Shown here: piece after piece, positions 26,276-36,839 of the stretch
Layout of the letters: each line of letters opens with the position of its first letter
How positions within the stretch are numbered: position 1 is the first letter of the stretch
From: Clonostachys chloroleuca
Lineage: Eukaryota; Ascomycota; Sordariomycetes; Hypocreales; Bionectriaceae
Length of the DNA: 64,000 bases
Assembly: GCA_037952775.1 (NCBI GenBank)
Contig: JBANAY010000003.1
Location: forward strand, 29,140,001-29,204,000
Direction of reading: 5' to 3'
Notes under the pieces: model-generated
Seen by the model: only the letters and a program-made list of their open reading frames with translations
Told to the model about the DNA's origin: nothing
The model's database searches: none
Translations under genes and position numbers: made by a program

Positions 26276-28495
26276 AAACTAAAAATATATATATATATAC
26301 TTTATACTCTCTCTTAGTAGAATACTTAATATCTCTTCTCTATTTATAAAAAGCCTTTTTCAGCTTATTAGCTCTAGCTTTATAAATAGTAGTATAATAA
26401 AAGGAGTAATAGGCTTCTTAACTACTAAAACCTAGTACTCCTCCTTAGATAAGCTGAAATACTAACTAAAAAAAGTATAATTATCTATTAATTTAATCTT
26501 CTAATATTAGTTCTTCCTTACTTACTATTTCTCTTAAGTTAGATCTTTTCTATTTAATATATTATCTCTTTCTAGGCTGGGTTCTAATATAGGTATTATA
26601 GATAAGAATAAGTAATATAGAAGTTTTAGTTAAGATATTAGTTATACTTATAGATAGATAGCTACTAAACCTTAAATCAGATCAAAGAGGGGGATATATA
26701 ATACTAGTAATATTTTAGTACAGGAGGGAAGGAAAAGCTATTTTCCAGGCCTATACTGATCCCTATATATATAGTTTGCTACTATTAGGTATTATAAGTT
26801 AAGAATAGTTATATATTATAACCCTGTATATAGCCTACTAGTCTCTCCTACCTTATATAAGCATTATATATCTTAGGCCTGAGCCTATTAATATAATAGT
26901 AATAAGCCTATAGTTTATTAAAGAGATAGAGACTTTACTATTCCTTATTATAATTCTATATAAAGCGCTACTTAAGCTATATAATATTTATTTTTCTTAT
27001 AGATACTAATATAGAAAGAATAAAGATATAGAGAGGGAGAAATATAAATTTCTAATTAATAAAGTAAAAGATAACTAACTTAGCTATACTAGAATAAAGC
27101 TAATATAATCTATATAGAAAGAGAAAAGAACTTATCTAAATATATTCTATAAGTTCTTCTTAATAGCTTATAATAATAGTTTATTTTTAGCTCTATTAGA
27201 TACTGAGAATTTATTATAGGTTCTAGATATTAGTACTAGTATTAGAATCTAGATAATTAAACTATTTAAGTATATCTACTTAGATAATATTTAGCTTTAG
27301 TTCTTATAATATAAAATAGAAAATACCTTTAAATATATATATAGAATCTTAATATTAATATAATATAGCCTAAGATATAAGTAAGATAACTAGAGATTAC
27401 TATTCTCTAGTTTACTCTACTTAGGATTTCTTAAACTATAGAACCTCTAAAGCTATATAATATTAAGAGCTTATAGAATATACTAAGTCTTAACTAGAAC
27501 TTTATATATACTAGAACTCTTTTTAGTAGTATTTAATACTAACTAAGTTTAAATAGAAAAATATTTATATAGAATTAATCGTTTATTAATCTTTATTAGT
27601 TATTTACTTAGTTAATTAGTTATAAGATATCTAAAACTTGATATAGGTTATATAGAGTAAGTTGAGATTAATTAGGCTCTATAATATAGTAATAACTCCC
27701 TTCCGCCAGATAGTACTTTATACTAATAGATATTAGAGCTTCTCAGAGTAATAGACTTATATAGTTATCTAATAAAGGTATACCCGAAGTAGATATAGTA
27801 CTAGCTGGTACTTACTAGCTATATAGATATTTATAAAATAGTTATTAGAGTATACTATAGTTCTTAGTTAGAAAATAAAAATAAGAAGGAGATAGAGAGA
27901 TAGTTTAATATAGATCTCTTATAGAGCTTTATTACTTTATCTCTCTCAGCTATAGTAATAATACTCAGTATATCTAAGGAAGAAGTAGAAGTCCTTTATA
28001 ATAAAGTTTAAGGGGAGATATATATATAGAGTTACTATATATACTATAGAATATAAGTTTATTCTATCTTAGGTTATTATAATAACTACTTATAATATAT
28101 AAGGTATATTTAGATAGTAAGAAAGCCTATATAGTCTTATACTATACCTGATTTAAGCTCTAGTTTAAGTATATAATAAAAGCCCTTAGATAACTAGTTA
28201 CAGAAGATAGTTATTATTAGCAGCTGAGCCTATAAGAATACTTATTCCCTTAGTATTATAGAACTGATTAGGTAAACTGGATTACTAGCGGACCTGGTAT
28301 TAGTAAGTTAATAAGTGGTAAAACTAGAATATAGGCCTTAAAGTAGGCCTTTATAAGTATTAATCCTACTTTTAGTCTGTAAGTAACTCTTGGTAAGAAC
28401 TAATTAAGAGTTCCTGACTTAGGCCTGGCTTCCCCTAGCTCAGACTAGTCCAGGTAAGATTAGGAAAGTTTAAGTAGAAGTGCTTAATTATTAGT

Positions 28496-29344
28496 AAAAA
28501 AAAATCTCTTGGTATTGGTTTGGGGAATATTTAAACTTTATTTGCGAATGTATTCTATATATATCAATATTGACAAAGTAGCATATTTGCCTAACGATGC
28601 CTAGATCGGTCTTATGTACCGCGCGGTAGTTCTTGTATGTAGCTACTACTAAGAAGCATCGTGATAAGAGGATATTTATTACTTACTCAGTAAAAGGACT
28701 ATTTATATCCGCGAGCCGTAAAAACTGTACGCTCCTTCAGGTATTATAAAGAGAACGCCGCCGCTCCAGGTACGGTGTCTTGGAAGCCGAATATTAGGGT
28801 TCGGTAATAGTGGTAATAGTGATATAGGGACCGCCATTTGACCCCACAGTATTGGGGTTCCAGAAGTTAGAGACAGAAATTTCAGCGAAAGCAATTGAGA
28901 TCCTGTAGTACCCGGATCAAAGATGCAGATTTCTGGTCGTATCATAGCGTCTAAATACTATACTCTAAGATAAGTAAATACTAGTCTTCCCTATTAGTTA
29001 TAATTCTCTATTAAATATTAAAGAATATATATATTTAAAAAATATAATATTTATCTCTTCTATCTGCTTACTATATATTAGTTATGCTTGCTATAAGAAG
29101 TAAGAGCATAATATTATCTGGCAGAGTTTTTCGCGCGGTACTGGATGGAGCATGTGAAAGATGTTGATTTATCTTATAAAGTAATTATACCGTTAGTTAA
29201 GCGGTATCTTTTATGCCTAAATGCCCTCTAATTTGGATGTCAGCCCTATTATATATTAGATGGGTTAAGCCTCTTTATCATGCATCCCTTTGGGACTTAC
29301 TTTATTCTTGAATATATTCGATGTTTTCCACATGCCGAAAAACC
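28496..29344. other. intergenic transition, AT block to cluster 1
   Basis: Normal base composition starts at about 28500, with a short AT-rich relapse near 28960-29090. A minus-strand frame of 80 codons at 28703-28945 is open but resembles no family I know, has no clear upstream start context and is treated as chance. This stretch probably holds the 3' flank of the MAO gene. I see no RNA gene. Confidence 0.5.
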
Positions 29345-31040
29345 TTACAACGAGGGAGCGACACGGCGAAGAAAGCCAAGTTCCTTCATAACGGCCATGG
29401 CAGCTCGTGTACCTTCCTCAATGGCCCCATCAATGAACCCCCTCCAGCCCAGAGCCCAGTCAGCACTGGCAAACAGCACATTGCCGTGACGCTCACGAAG
29501 CGCGTCGAGATGGTTGAAGCTGTATGCAGGAGGAAACATGCACCAGATACCCTTAGCGAGGGGATCTTCTAGCCAATTGTGCCAGATCTGCATCGCATAT
29601 AAATAAGTCACTGAGATATATATATATATATATGACTGTTGATGATATTGGTGAGGTATGATTGGGGGAACGTACCACTTTCTTAATGTCCATCTCATGA
29701 AGCTTCTTGGCTTCCACTACCATGTCTTGCGCGTCTTCCTGTGCATTGAGTCCCTGTTTATTTGCAGCAAAGAAAACCAGGTGAGTGTTTCCAGACGGGG
29801 TGATTCCATCACCTCGGCCGCTGAAGACTCTTGAGTCAGGCCAGGCAGCGGCAGACCAGGTTCGGAGGTTCGTGCCCTTAACCTCCATGTGTACCTTGGC
29901 GCCGATACCAATGTGTTGAATGGAATGGGCGGCAAACTTGGCCGGCGATAATGGTGGATTAAATTGGATTCTGTCGAGGATGTTGAGAGGTATGGTGGAG
30001 ATGAGTCGCCTGGCAGACCATTTTTGTCCAGAGGTACTTGTTACCTCTACTGCCTTAGAACTGTCGTTGATGGAGGTGATGAGGGTGTCGAATGCATATT
30101 TCAAATTGCCGGTAGCTAGAGCTTCATCGAACATGGTACGAGCAAATCTGGACTGGCCCTCGGGGATCTTATAGGTTTCCGTATAGTCGTTAAGGCCTTG
30201 GGTAGAATAGCCCGACAATGCCCACCACCTCAGAACGTCGAAAAAGCCGGTGGCATTCATGTCATTGCCAGATATGGCGGCCACAAAGCTTTGCAGAGTG
30301 TAAAGCTCCAGCTCATTAAGCTTGGCACGCACCTGCTCGATTCGTTGGGCTGCTGATATGTTCTCCCACTGCTTAGCCTCGGGGTTAAAATGAGGATCGT
30401 GTGGGTATGGCATAATGGTTTTTCCCCCATTGCCATCAATGTCGCAGTATGTTTCGAATGCTCTATCGACCGCAGGGCCCTGAACAAACGAATACCGGGT
30501 CAGATAAATTCAGGGTAATGTAAGGGGAGTAGTGTTTTCATCACAAACCACTTCCTCGTAGCTGATATTCTTGGCCTTGCCATTGATCCAAGATGTGAAA
30601 TAGTTGCATCCAACCTTGTCAGCATTGCTGTCCAACAGCTTCGTGTACCCGTAGCGGGACATTTCACGATAGACATGTGGTTGGCCCCAGTGTACCCAGG
30701 TGCCGCCCATTTCGTAGATATGACCCTCTACTTCAGCGGTCCATGTTCGTCCACCTACACGATCTCGCGCCTCGAGAAGGAGGACTTTAAAACCTAATTA
30801 GATTCGTATTAGCAACTGGATGCTGCCTCGTTTATTTTGGAGGCTGCAGTATGCACCAGACAAGCACAAGTCGCGCGCAGATGTTAAGCCGGCATAACCA
30901 GCGCCAATGATGATAACGTCGAATATTTCGTAGGAAACAGATGGGATGTTGCCACGCGGAGAGATGACACCGGCGCACTTGAGGTCGCCCTCTTGGAGGG
31001 GACGATCGCCACAAGCGTAGTATCCTTCTTGAGTGGTCAT
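29345..31040 (-). CDS. flavin monoamine oxidase, MAO-N type (cluster 1)
   Basis: It would oxidise a primary amine with O2 to an aldehyde, ammonia and H2O2. Four exons on the minus strand, 31040-30857, 30793-30549, 30479-29676 and 29587-29345, give 491 residues, close to the 495 of Aspergillus niger MAO-N. The start MTTQEGYY aligns with the second copy at 56965. The FAD dinucleotide site GAGYAG lies at residues 46-51, followed by LLLEARDRVGGRTW and MGGTWVHW. The C-terminal SADWALGWRGF block carries the Phe, and GIW carries the Trp, of the MAO-N aromatic cage (Phe466, Trp430). The protein ends in PSL, whereas MAO-N ends in the peroxisomal ARL, so location is unclear. It is divergent from the permease and shares its promoter. 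The donor of intron 2 could instead lie 3 nt earlier, at 30551. Confidence 0.93.
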
Positions 31041-31695
31041 GGCTTCCTAATCGAAAATGCTGTGAGAGACAAACGAGTAATTTATCTGAGGTGTTGTAAA
31101 TAATATTAACACCATTCCATGAGTTCATTGAAGATGGAGGTTGTATGGCTTCATTTATCAGCTTACAAGTTAAACCATACATGGACTAATCAGTCCAACG
31201 CAATGTGCAAAAGAGAATATGCGCACACAGTACAGCGTACGCGGAACGAGATACCGAACCAGGAGGTAGATATGCCGCTTTTCCTAGATTGGAAGCTAAA
31301 GTGAGAATTATTGACTCGAAATCGTGGCCGGATAGTCTTACGCGATGGGGTATAGACCTCAGATTTTGTCCCCCACGATCCACACCCCTCCTCATTCAAA
31401 CCCGCTTGCCCGCCAAGGCGTAGTCAACCCCCCGGGGCCCCGGTGATTGGATCTCGCATTGAGGCCAACGGCTAGCCCAGATTTATGATATGCCTCCAGC
31501 ACGTTGCATTGTGTCAATTCCTGAGACGGTTATGATCCTCGTTCACATCTCAGCCAATTCGGTGATCGATCTCATATAAGCGTGCCATCTTTTGTCCTCT
31601 TGATCTCCCGATTCTGATTCCCCTATCTACTTTCATCCCCGTTTACTTGCTTTTCTATCTGATTGTTTCGTGAGTCGACAAATATATCTTTGACA
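31041..31695. promoter_or_regulatory. divergent promoter, MAO 1 / permease 1
   Basis: 655 bp between two start codons on opposite strands. It holds three HGATAR sites for GATA-type nitrogen regulators (31082-31087 on the minus strand reading agataa; 31623-31628 and 31655-31660 on the minus strand reading agatag), a CCAAT-like ccaatt near 31552, and catataag near 31572 as a TATA-like box ahead of the permease. It also holds a CC-N6-GG dyad (separate entry) and a CGG-N9-CCG pair at 31242-31256, a possible Zn2Cys6 target. The function of these sites is inferred from consensus only. Confidence 0.6.
31283..31292 (+). promoter_or_regulatory. CC-N6-GG dyad in MAO 1 / permease 1 promoter
   Basis: Reads TTTTCCTAGATTGGAAG around the core CCTAGATTGG, 243 bp upstream of the MAO start and about 400 bp upstream of the permease start. 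The outer TTCC and GGAA arms match the dyads at 36504, 52759 and 56692. The form resembles MADS-box (Mcm1/SRF-like) sites. Confidence 0.5.
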
Positions 31696-34054
31696 ATGAC
31701 GGACTTAGAGAAGAAGGGAGATTCGCTGAATAGTGATCATGATGAAGCTCGCGTCGAAAGCCAAACCATTGATCAGAACCATGGTGAAGCCCTTCACCGG
31801 GTTTATAACATATGGACTGGTGAGTATAGTTTCCATCCTATCTCTTTGATAAGAGAGTAGAGACTCACTGATGCGTGATTAGCAACCCTTTACCAAGTCC
31901 TCATGATGGCGAGCTGGACCTGTAACGTTGTCCTCTACGACACAGTTTTCACCGTCGGCGGACCGATGATGCTCATCTACTCTACGTAAGATCTACAACC
32001 ACCCACGTATTGCGATCACTACATGTTGAGTTCAAAAGATGGGCGAAGCTGATGTGATGAGTAAATAGAATCATTGTGACGCTTGGTCAATGCCTAATGA
32101 TGGCTTCACTTGGCGAACTTTGCTCCGTTTGGCCTTACGCAGGCGGGCAGCAGTAAGTTGCGACATTTGTACATCAAGGGGCCATGAACCCAGCGTGCTA
32201 ACAAAAAAAAAAAATCACCTCTAGGGCCTTTACCAAGTATCTGGCACCAAACAAGTGAGTTTTCTAGATTTTGCAGTCTCCAATCGTGATCACTAACATC
32301 CCGTCATCCAGCGCTCGTCGTGTCCTATCTTATATTATAGGATGGATCGTATTCCTCGCCGAGGTTGCCACTTCAGCTGGATGCGCTATGAACAATGCTC
32401 AACTTGTCGGTGGACTTGTGAACCTGACACACCCCGACTTTGCAATAACGGTACGCCCCCTCTTCTCGGAGTGTTCGCGTTGTGAAGTACGAAAGCTGAC
32501 CAGATTGCCACTCCCTTCTTTCATTTAGAACTGGTTTACATGGATCGTTTACACGATCTTCCTCCTATTATCGATACCCTTTTCCATGTCCCAAAAACAC
32601 TTGCCAGCGATTTCAGTGATAGGAGGCGTCATCACGCTCGCGGGGTTCTTTGCATGGGCCGTCGCATTCCTTGCCATGGCGCCCAAGATGAGCGTACAAT
32701 TTGTCTTTACGGAATTGATCAATTCTTCCGGTTATACAAACGTCGGGTGGGTTGGTATCATGAGCTTTTACACGCCAGTGTATGCCCTCTATGGCACGGA
32801 TGGTATTTTGCACCTGGCAGAGGAGATGAAGGATCCCGCCACGAATGCTCCCGTATGTATTCCCCCCTTGTCTGACGTAAAATATATTCAGGTCGCTGGT
32901 CCACCATCTGACATTATATTGCCACTTATTAGAAAGCGATGATCTGGGCTATGCTTGCCAGCGGCGCATCCTCTCTAGCCGGGGCTATTGTCCTCGGATT
33001 TACTGCCGGAAACTGGGAACAGTACATCACCGCCGAGTAACTTCATCGCTCTCGTGTAAAAGTTTCGCACATCCCTGAAGCTAACATTTATCCTCAATAG
33101 CTCGCCCCTTATCGCCTGGTGGGTTGATACTCTAGACAGTGTTGCCGGTGGGAGCGCTCTTATAGTTCTCGTCATCATCGCCCTCAAGTAAGAGCCCCCC
33201 CAAGACTCTATGTTCTTTTACAACCGTCTGACACAGAGCGACCCCAGTTTCTTGATCGTTGTGAGCATCAACACGGCCGCCTCTAGAGTAACGTGGAGCA
33301 TGGCCAAGGACAACGCTTTTCCATTTTCCAACCGCTTGGTTAAGATTAACAAGAGACTTCAAACTCCTCTCAACGCCATTTTCACCACCATTGGCTTTCA
33401 AATCGTCATTGGTACGCTTTGCCCATTTTCTGCTCCTAATGTCATTGTCCGCATATGAAACTGACCCTAAGAAATATCATAGGCCTCGTAGTGTTCGGGA
33501 GCCAGAATGCTTTCCAGACCATCGTGAGCTTGGGAGGAGTGGCCATTCAAATTGGATACTTTGTTCCTGTTGTGCTGGTAAGTAGAAACACGCCAAGCCT
33601 TCGACAGTGTAGTTCAAAGGAAATGAAAAAGTGACAAAGGAGCTAACTGACTTGCCACACAGCTTCTTCTTAAGGGTCGTAGCGTCCTGCCTGCCGACCG
33701 GGCTTACAACCTTGGGAGATTTGGCTATGCTATTAACACTGGGGCTGTTTGCTGGGCTGCACTCATTATTACAATGCTGTGGTACGTTTCCATATTGATT
33801 TCGTTAAGGACACAAATTTGATCGCCATTGCTCACGAACTCTCCAGTTTCCCGCTCGTGTTTCCAATTACTTCTTCCAATCTCTGTAAGAGCTCAACTCC
33901 ATCTTTTCTACTCTCCATTGTTTCTTCGAGACTGACATCAAGTACAGTGGAGATGAACTGGTCCATTGCTGTGTTTGCTGCGGCCGTCTTGCTCGTTCTT
34001 GTAGATTGGATTTTCCGGGCTCGCTTTCACTACCAAGATGAGATCTCTAGCTGA
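31696..34054 (+). CDS. APC-family amine/choline/GABA-type permease (cluster 1)
   Basis: A plasma-membrane transporter of the amino acid-polyamine-organocation family, the group with fungal GABA and choline permeases; substrate inferred as an amine. It has 13 exons: 31696-31819, 31883-31985, 32069-32152, 32225-32254, 32312-32450, 32529-32852, 32933-33036, 33101-33187, 33248-33411, 33483-33577, 33663-33781, 33847-33884 and 33948-34054. These give 505 residues with many hydrophobic segments, consistent with about 12 membrane spans. Family blocks seen: LMMASWTCNVV, GGPMMLIYST in span 1-2, WPYAGGQQ, GWVGIMSFY and YGTDGILHLAEEMKD before span 7, and QTPLNAI. The start is the ATG in acaATGacg; a TTG 33 bases upstream in frame is not needed. 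All introns are GT-AG and phase-consistent. The second permease has the same exon plan. Confidence 0.93.
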
Positions 34055-34419
34055 GAGACATTTGAATCACTACAGAGGTTTTGGTTTGTTGGTTGATATT
34101 ATCAACATAAGATTTAGCAACGGCTCGTTTAGCATGTAGTACAATAAATGGCAGAATATCCATGTTCATCATGATTTTTGTAGAGCACGTTGTACCAGCC
34201 TTGTGGAAAGCCGCAAAACTATGGCACCAACCGTCCGAGAGCGGATGGTGACCTAGATAGTATCTCTTTCAATTTGGAGATCGATATCACATGAGTTTTA
34301 TGTCACTCGTGATGGTATGTACCACTTAAACCAGTGTTCTTCTTGCTGCTGCTGTTTTTCTTTCTTGACAGGATTCACGAGCTATGTTTGTCTTTTATAA
34401 GTAGATTCGATCTAATCGA
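34055..34419. other. convergent intergenic, permease 1 / ALDH
   Basis: The 3' flanks of two converging genes. No open frame or RNA motif; it contains only presumed polyadenylation regions. Confidence 0.5.
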
Positions 34420-36058
34420 TTACGAATTCAAGTTCACATGAACAGCTTTGATGTTTGAATAAGCAGCCAAGCCCGCCTCCCCAAGCTCTCTTCCAATACC
34501 ACTCTGCTTCACCCCACCAAAAGGAATTCTCCAGTCTGAATCTTGGCTGGAATTAATCCAGACCATACCAGCCTCAATCTTCCTTGCTGTTCGATGTGCC
34601 AGTGCCAAGTTGGATGTGAATATGGCACTGCCTAGACCGTATATGGTTCCATTGGCTAGTTGAACGGCCTCCTTTTCCGTGCTGAAGCGTGTGATGACGA
34701 CAAACGGTCCAAAGACCTCTTCCTGGAAGACCCTCATGCTCTCCGTGACTGCGGTGAAGACTGTAGGCTGCACAAAGTACCCGTTGCCCAAGTTTGGAAG
34801 GGTTTGGCCCCCAGCTCGAGTCTAGCTCCTTCGTCTTGTCCAATCTTGACGTACTCGACAATTCTTTCCTGCTGGGCTTTTGTAATTTGCGGTCCCTGGT
34901 AGGTAGACTCGTCGAAAGGGTCGCCAACCTTGGAGATTGCACGGACCTGGTCGAGAAATTTGGCCAAGAACTGATCATATATGCCGTCTTGGACCAGGAT
35001 ACGCGAGGTGGCGGTGCAGATCTGCCCTTGGTTCGACATGATACCAGCATGAGCCCAGTACGACGCCAGGTCTAAGTCGGCATCGTCAAAGACAATCAAC
35101 GGGCTCTTTCCACCCGTTTCCAATGTGATGCTTTTCAAATTGCTGCTTGCCAGTTTCATTATCACTTTTCCGGTGGCAGTGGAACCGGTAAAGGCAATTT
35201 TATCCACGTCTTCGTGTGCGGCCAACGCGGCGCCAGCAACTCGGCCTAAGCCGTTCAATACATTGATGACACCGGGAGGGAAGCCAGCTTGGGGGATAAG
35301 ATTGGCAAGGTAGAGAATCGACAGCGGTGTCTGCTCTGCGGGTTTCAGAACTACTGTGTTTCCACATGCGAGGGCGGGTCCCAACTTCCAGGCGGCCATA
35401 GCGAGCGGGTAGTTCCAGCTAAAACTGTTGTGAGTAAAAAAGGAAACGAAGAGGGGGCAATATGAAGCCCAGGATAGTGTTTATGAGGATTCTTACGGAA
35501 TGATTTGTCCACAGACCCCAACCGGGTCGCGGATCGTATAGGCGAGTTTTCCGGGCGTGGTCTCGATGACCTGACCAAAGATCTTATCTGAAAATCCGCC
35601 GTAATACCGCAACGTCTGGACGACTTCAGCGACATCTTCATTGAGGGCCGCCGTGTACGGCTTGCCATTGTCCCAGGTCTCAATGGCGGCAATGGTTTCT
35701 CGGTGCTCTTCGATCAGATCGGCCAAGCGATTGATGAGCTTTCCCCTCTCTGATACGCAGAGGTCGCACCAACTGGAATCTTGGAGAGCTTTTCGAGCAG
35801 ATTTGACAGCGGTATCAACATCTTGCTCTGTGGCAGCAGAGACTGATGTGATTTGTTGATCGTTTCTGCGGATATGTCAATGATCGGTTCAGATATTCGT
35901 ACCTTCTCAAGACTCTATATCACTTACGCTGGGTTAAGAGTGGTAAGTTTCTCGCCATTTGATGAAGCAACCCATTGATTGTTGATGAACAGTCCTGTTG
36001 GCTGAGAATACTTGACGCCATTTGGCGCGGTGAGCTCAACCGCGAGATTTAATGCCAT
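34420..36058 (-). CDS. aldehyde dehydrogenase with an apparent frameshift
   Basis: NAD(P)-dependent aldehyde dehydrogenase, which would oxidise the aldehyde released by the amine oxidase to its acid. Exons are 36058-35928, 35865-35497 and 35418-34420, about 499 residues if read through. The IIPWNYP substrate-channel motif forms across the second splice, choosing the TTTTAG acceptor. LETGGKSP holds the general base Glu267 and NQGQIC the catalytic Cys301. The C-terminal third (EVFGPF, IPFGGVKQSGIGREL) is in another frame: near 34788-34797, after residue 375, one base is missing, within CCAAACTTGG read on the minus strand. No GT-AG intron explains it. It is either a young pseudogene or an assembly error in a short A run. 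It ends NLNS with no peroxisomal signal. Divergent from DAO 1. Confidence 0.88.
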
Positions 36059-36839
36059 CGTGGAAGCCTAGTACAAGTAGGAGCTACAAAAAAAAAAAGA
36101 TAAATTAGTCTTGTTTCTTTCTTCTCTTAACTTCTATAAGAGTGTCTAATATTATATATCTACGAATTTGTACAAATATGACGCCCTTCATAATTGATAT
36201 CTCCCGGTCTGGCGACTCTCGGACTCAATGTCCACTTAGACAGGCTTGGAACACTCTCAATCTCATAGTGGGCACTCTCTTGTGCAAGCTGTTGCCCGAA
36301 CTGGGCACTTAAAGTGAGCGATGCTAAGTAGCTATGGCACAAATATGCTCCAAACGGCAGCACACAGAGAAGCAGATAAAAAGACAAGGAAGAAAATCCT
36401 CTAATCAGTCGTCGGCGAACTGATGCAGGTAGTGGAGAACTTCGAGGTGAGGGAAGTGTCATCTGACAAAGGGCCGAAGATGGTGTGGGGTTCCCAATTT
36501 TGTCCAAATTAGGAAGCAATAGTGAGAATAAAGGGACGTATCTTTTTCCCTCGGAATCTGATCGGGAGTAGCATCTCATTATGGGGGTTCGACGATTGGT
36601 CATGGGGGGACTTGTTCTGGGGCTGATCTAGATTTTCTCAGAGTACCTACAAGTATGCTGGAACTGTGAATGATGTACATGTATGCATGTAGTGTTGTTC
36701 TCACGATACCATCACTCACAATCACACCATCCCCCGCTCTTTAATAAATATAGAGACTTGTTTGCTGGTCCCGTCCTCTATTACTAGCCGGTATTTGAAG
36801 CTGTAATTTTACCAATACTGTTTCGTTTTTTCAAAAATC
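36059..36839. promoter_or_regulatory. divergent promoter, ALDH / DAO 1
   Basis: 781 bp between two opposed start codons. It contains an AGATAA GATA-factor site at 36098-36103, a perfect CC-W6-GG box at 36504-36513 (separate entry) and ttaataaatatag near 36740 as a TATA-like element for DAO 1. A minus-strand frame of 147 codons (36160-36603) with one hydrophobic stretch spans the middle. I regard it as chance because it resembles nothing known and overlaps the promoter elements. Confidence 0.5.
36504..36513 (+). promoter_or_regulatory. CArG-type box in ALDH / DAO 1 promoter
   Basis: CCAAATTAGG followed by AAG fits the MADS-box consensus CC-(A/T)6-GG exactly. It lies 327 bp upstream of the DAO 1 start and 446 bp upstream of the ALDH start. 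It shares the CCAAAT core and the GGAAG arm with the copies at 52759 (minus strand) and 56692. Confidence 0.5.

Larger units (their letters stand above)
1..28495. repeat. RIP-degraded AT-rich repeat block
   Basis: The sequence is overwhelmingly A and T with a great excess of TpA and almost no CpG, and no open reading frame of useful length survives. This is the usual product of repeat-induced point mutation on both strands of repeated DNA in Pezizomycotina. Within it LTR retroelements with matching termini and target-site duplications can still be delimited (separate entries). Stretches not covered by those entries (1-1432, 1681-2090, 5835-6233, 13623-16942, most of 23797-28495) show the same composition and no gene I can recognise. 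Base composition changes abruptly to normal at about 28495. Confidence 0.93.

Noticed and set aside
1..28495. CRISPR-like spacing of repeats in the AT block
   Set aside because: Repeats are LTRs and tandem remnants in a fungal nuclear genome; no regular repeat-spacer pattern.
28703..28945. 80-codon minus frame at the edge of the AT block
   Set aside because: No motif, no homologue recognised, no splice context.
31663..31695. TTG-started N-terminal extension of permease 1
   Set aside because: The ATG at 31696 has good context and matches the start of the paralogue; fungal genes rarely start at TTG.
33238..33247. Acceptor acacag at 33238 for permease 1 exon 9
   Set aside because: It gives an immediate in-frame stop; the ccccag acceptor at 33247 restores phase and matches the paralogue.
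36160..36603. 147-codon minus frame with one hydrophobic segment between ALDH and DAO 1
   Set aside because: It resembles no known family, fills a divergent promoter and overlaps the CArG-type box. Judged a chance frame.
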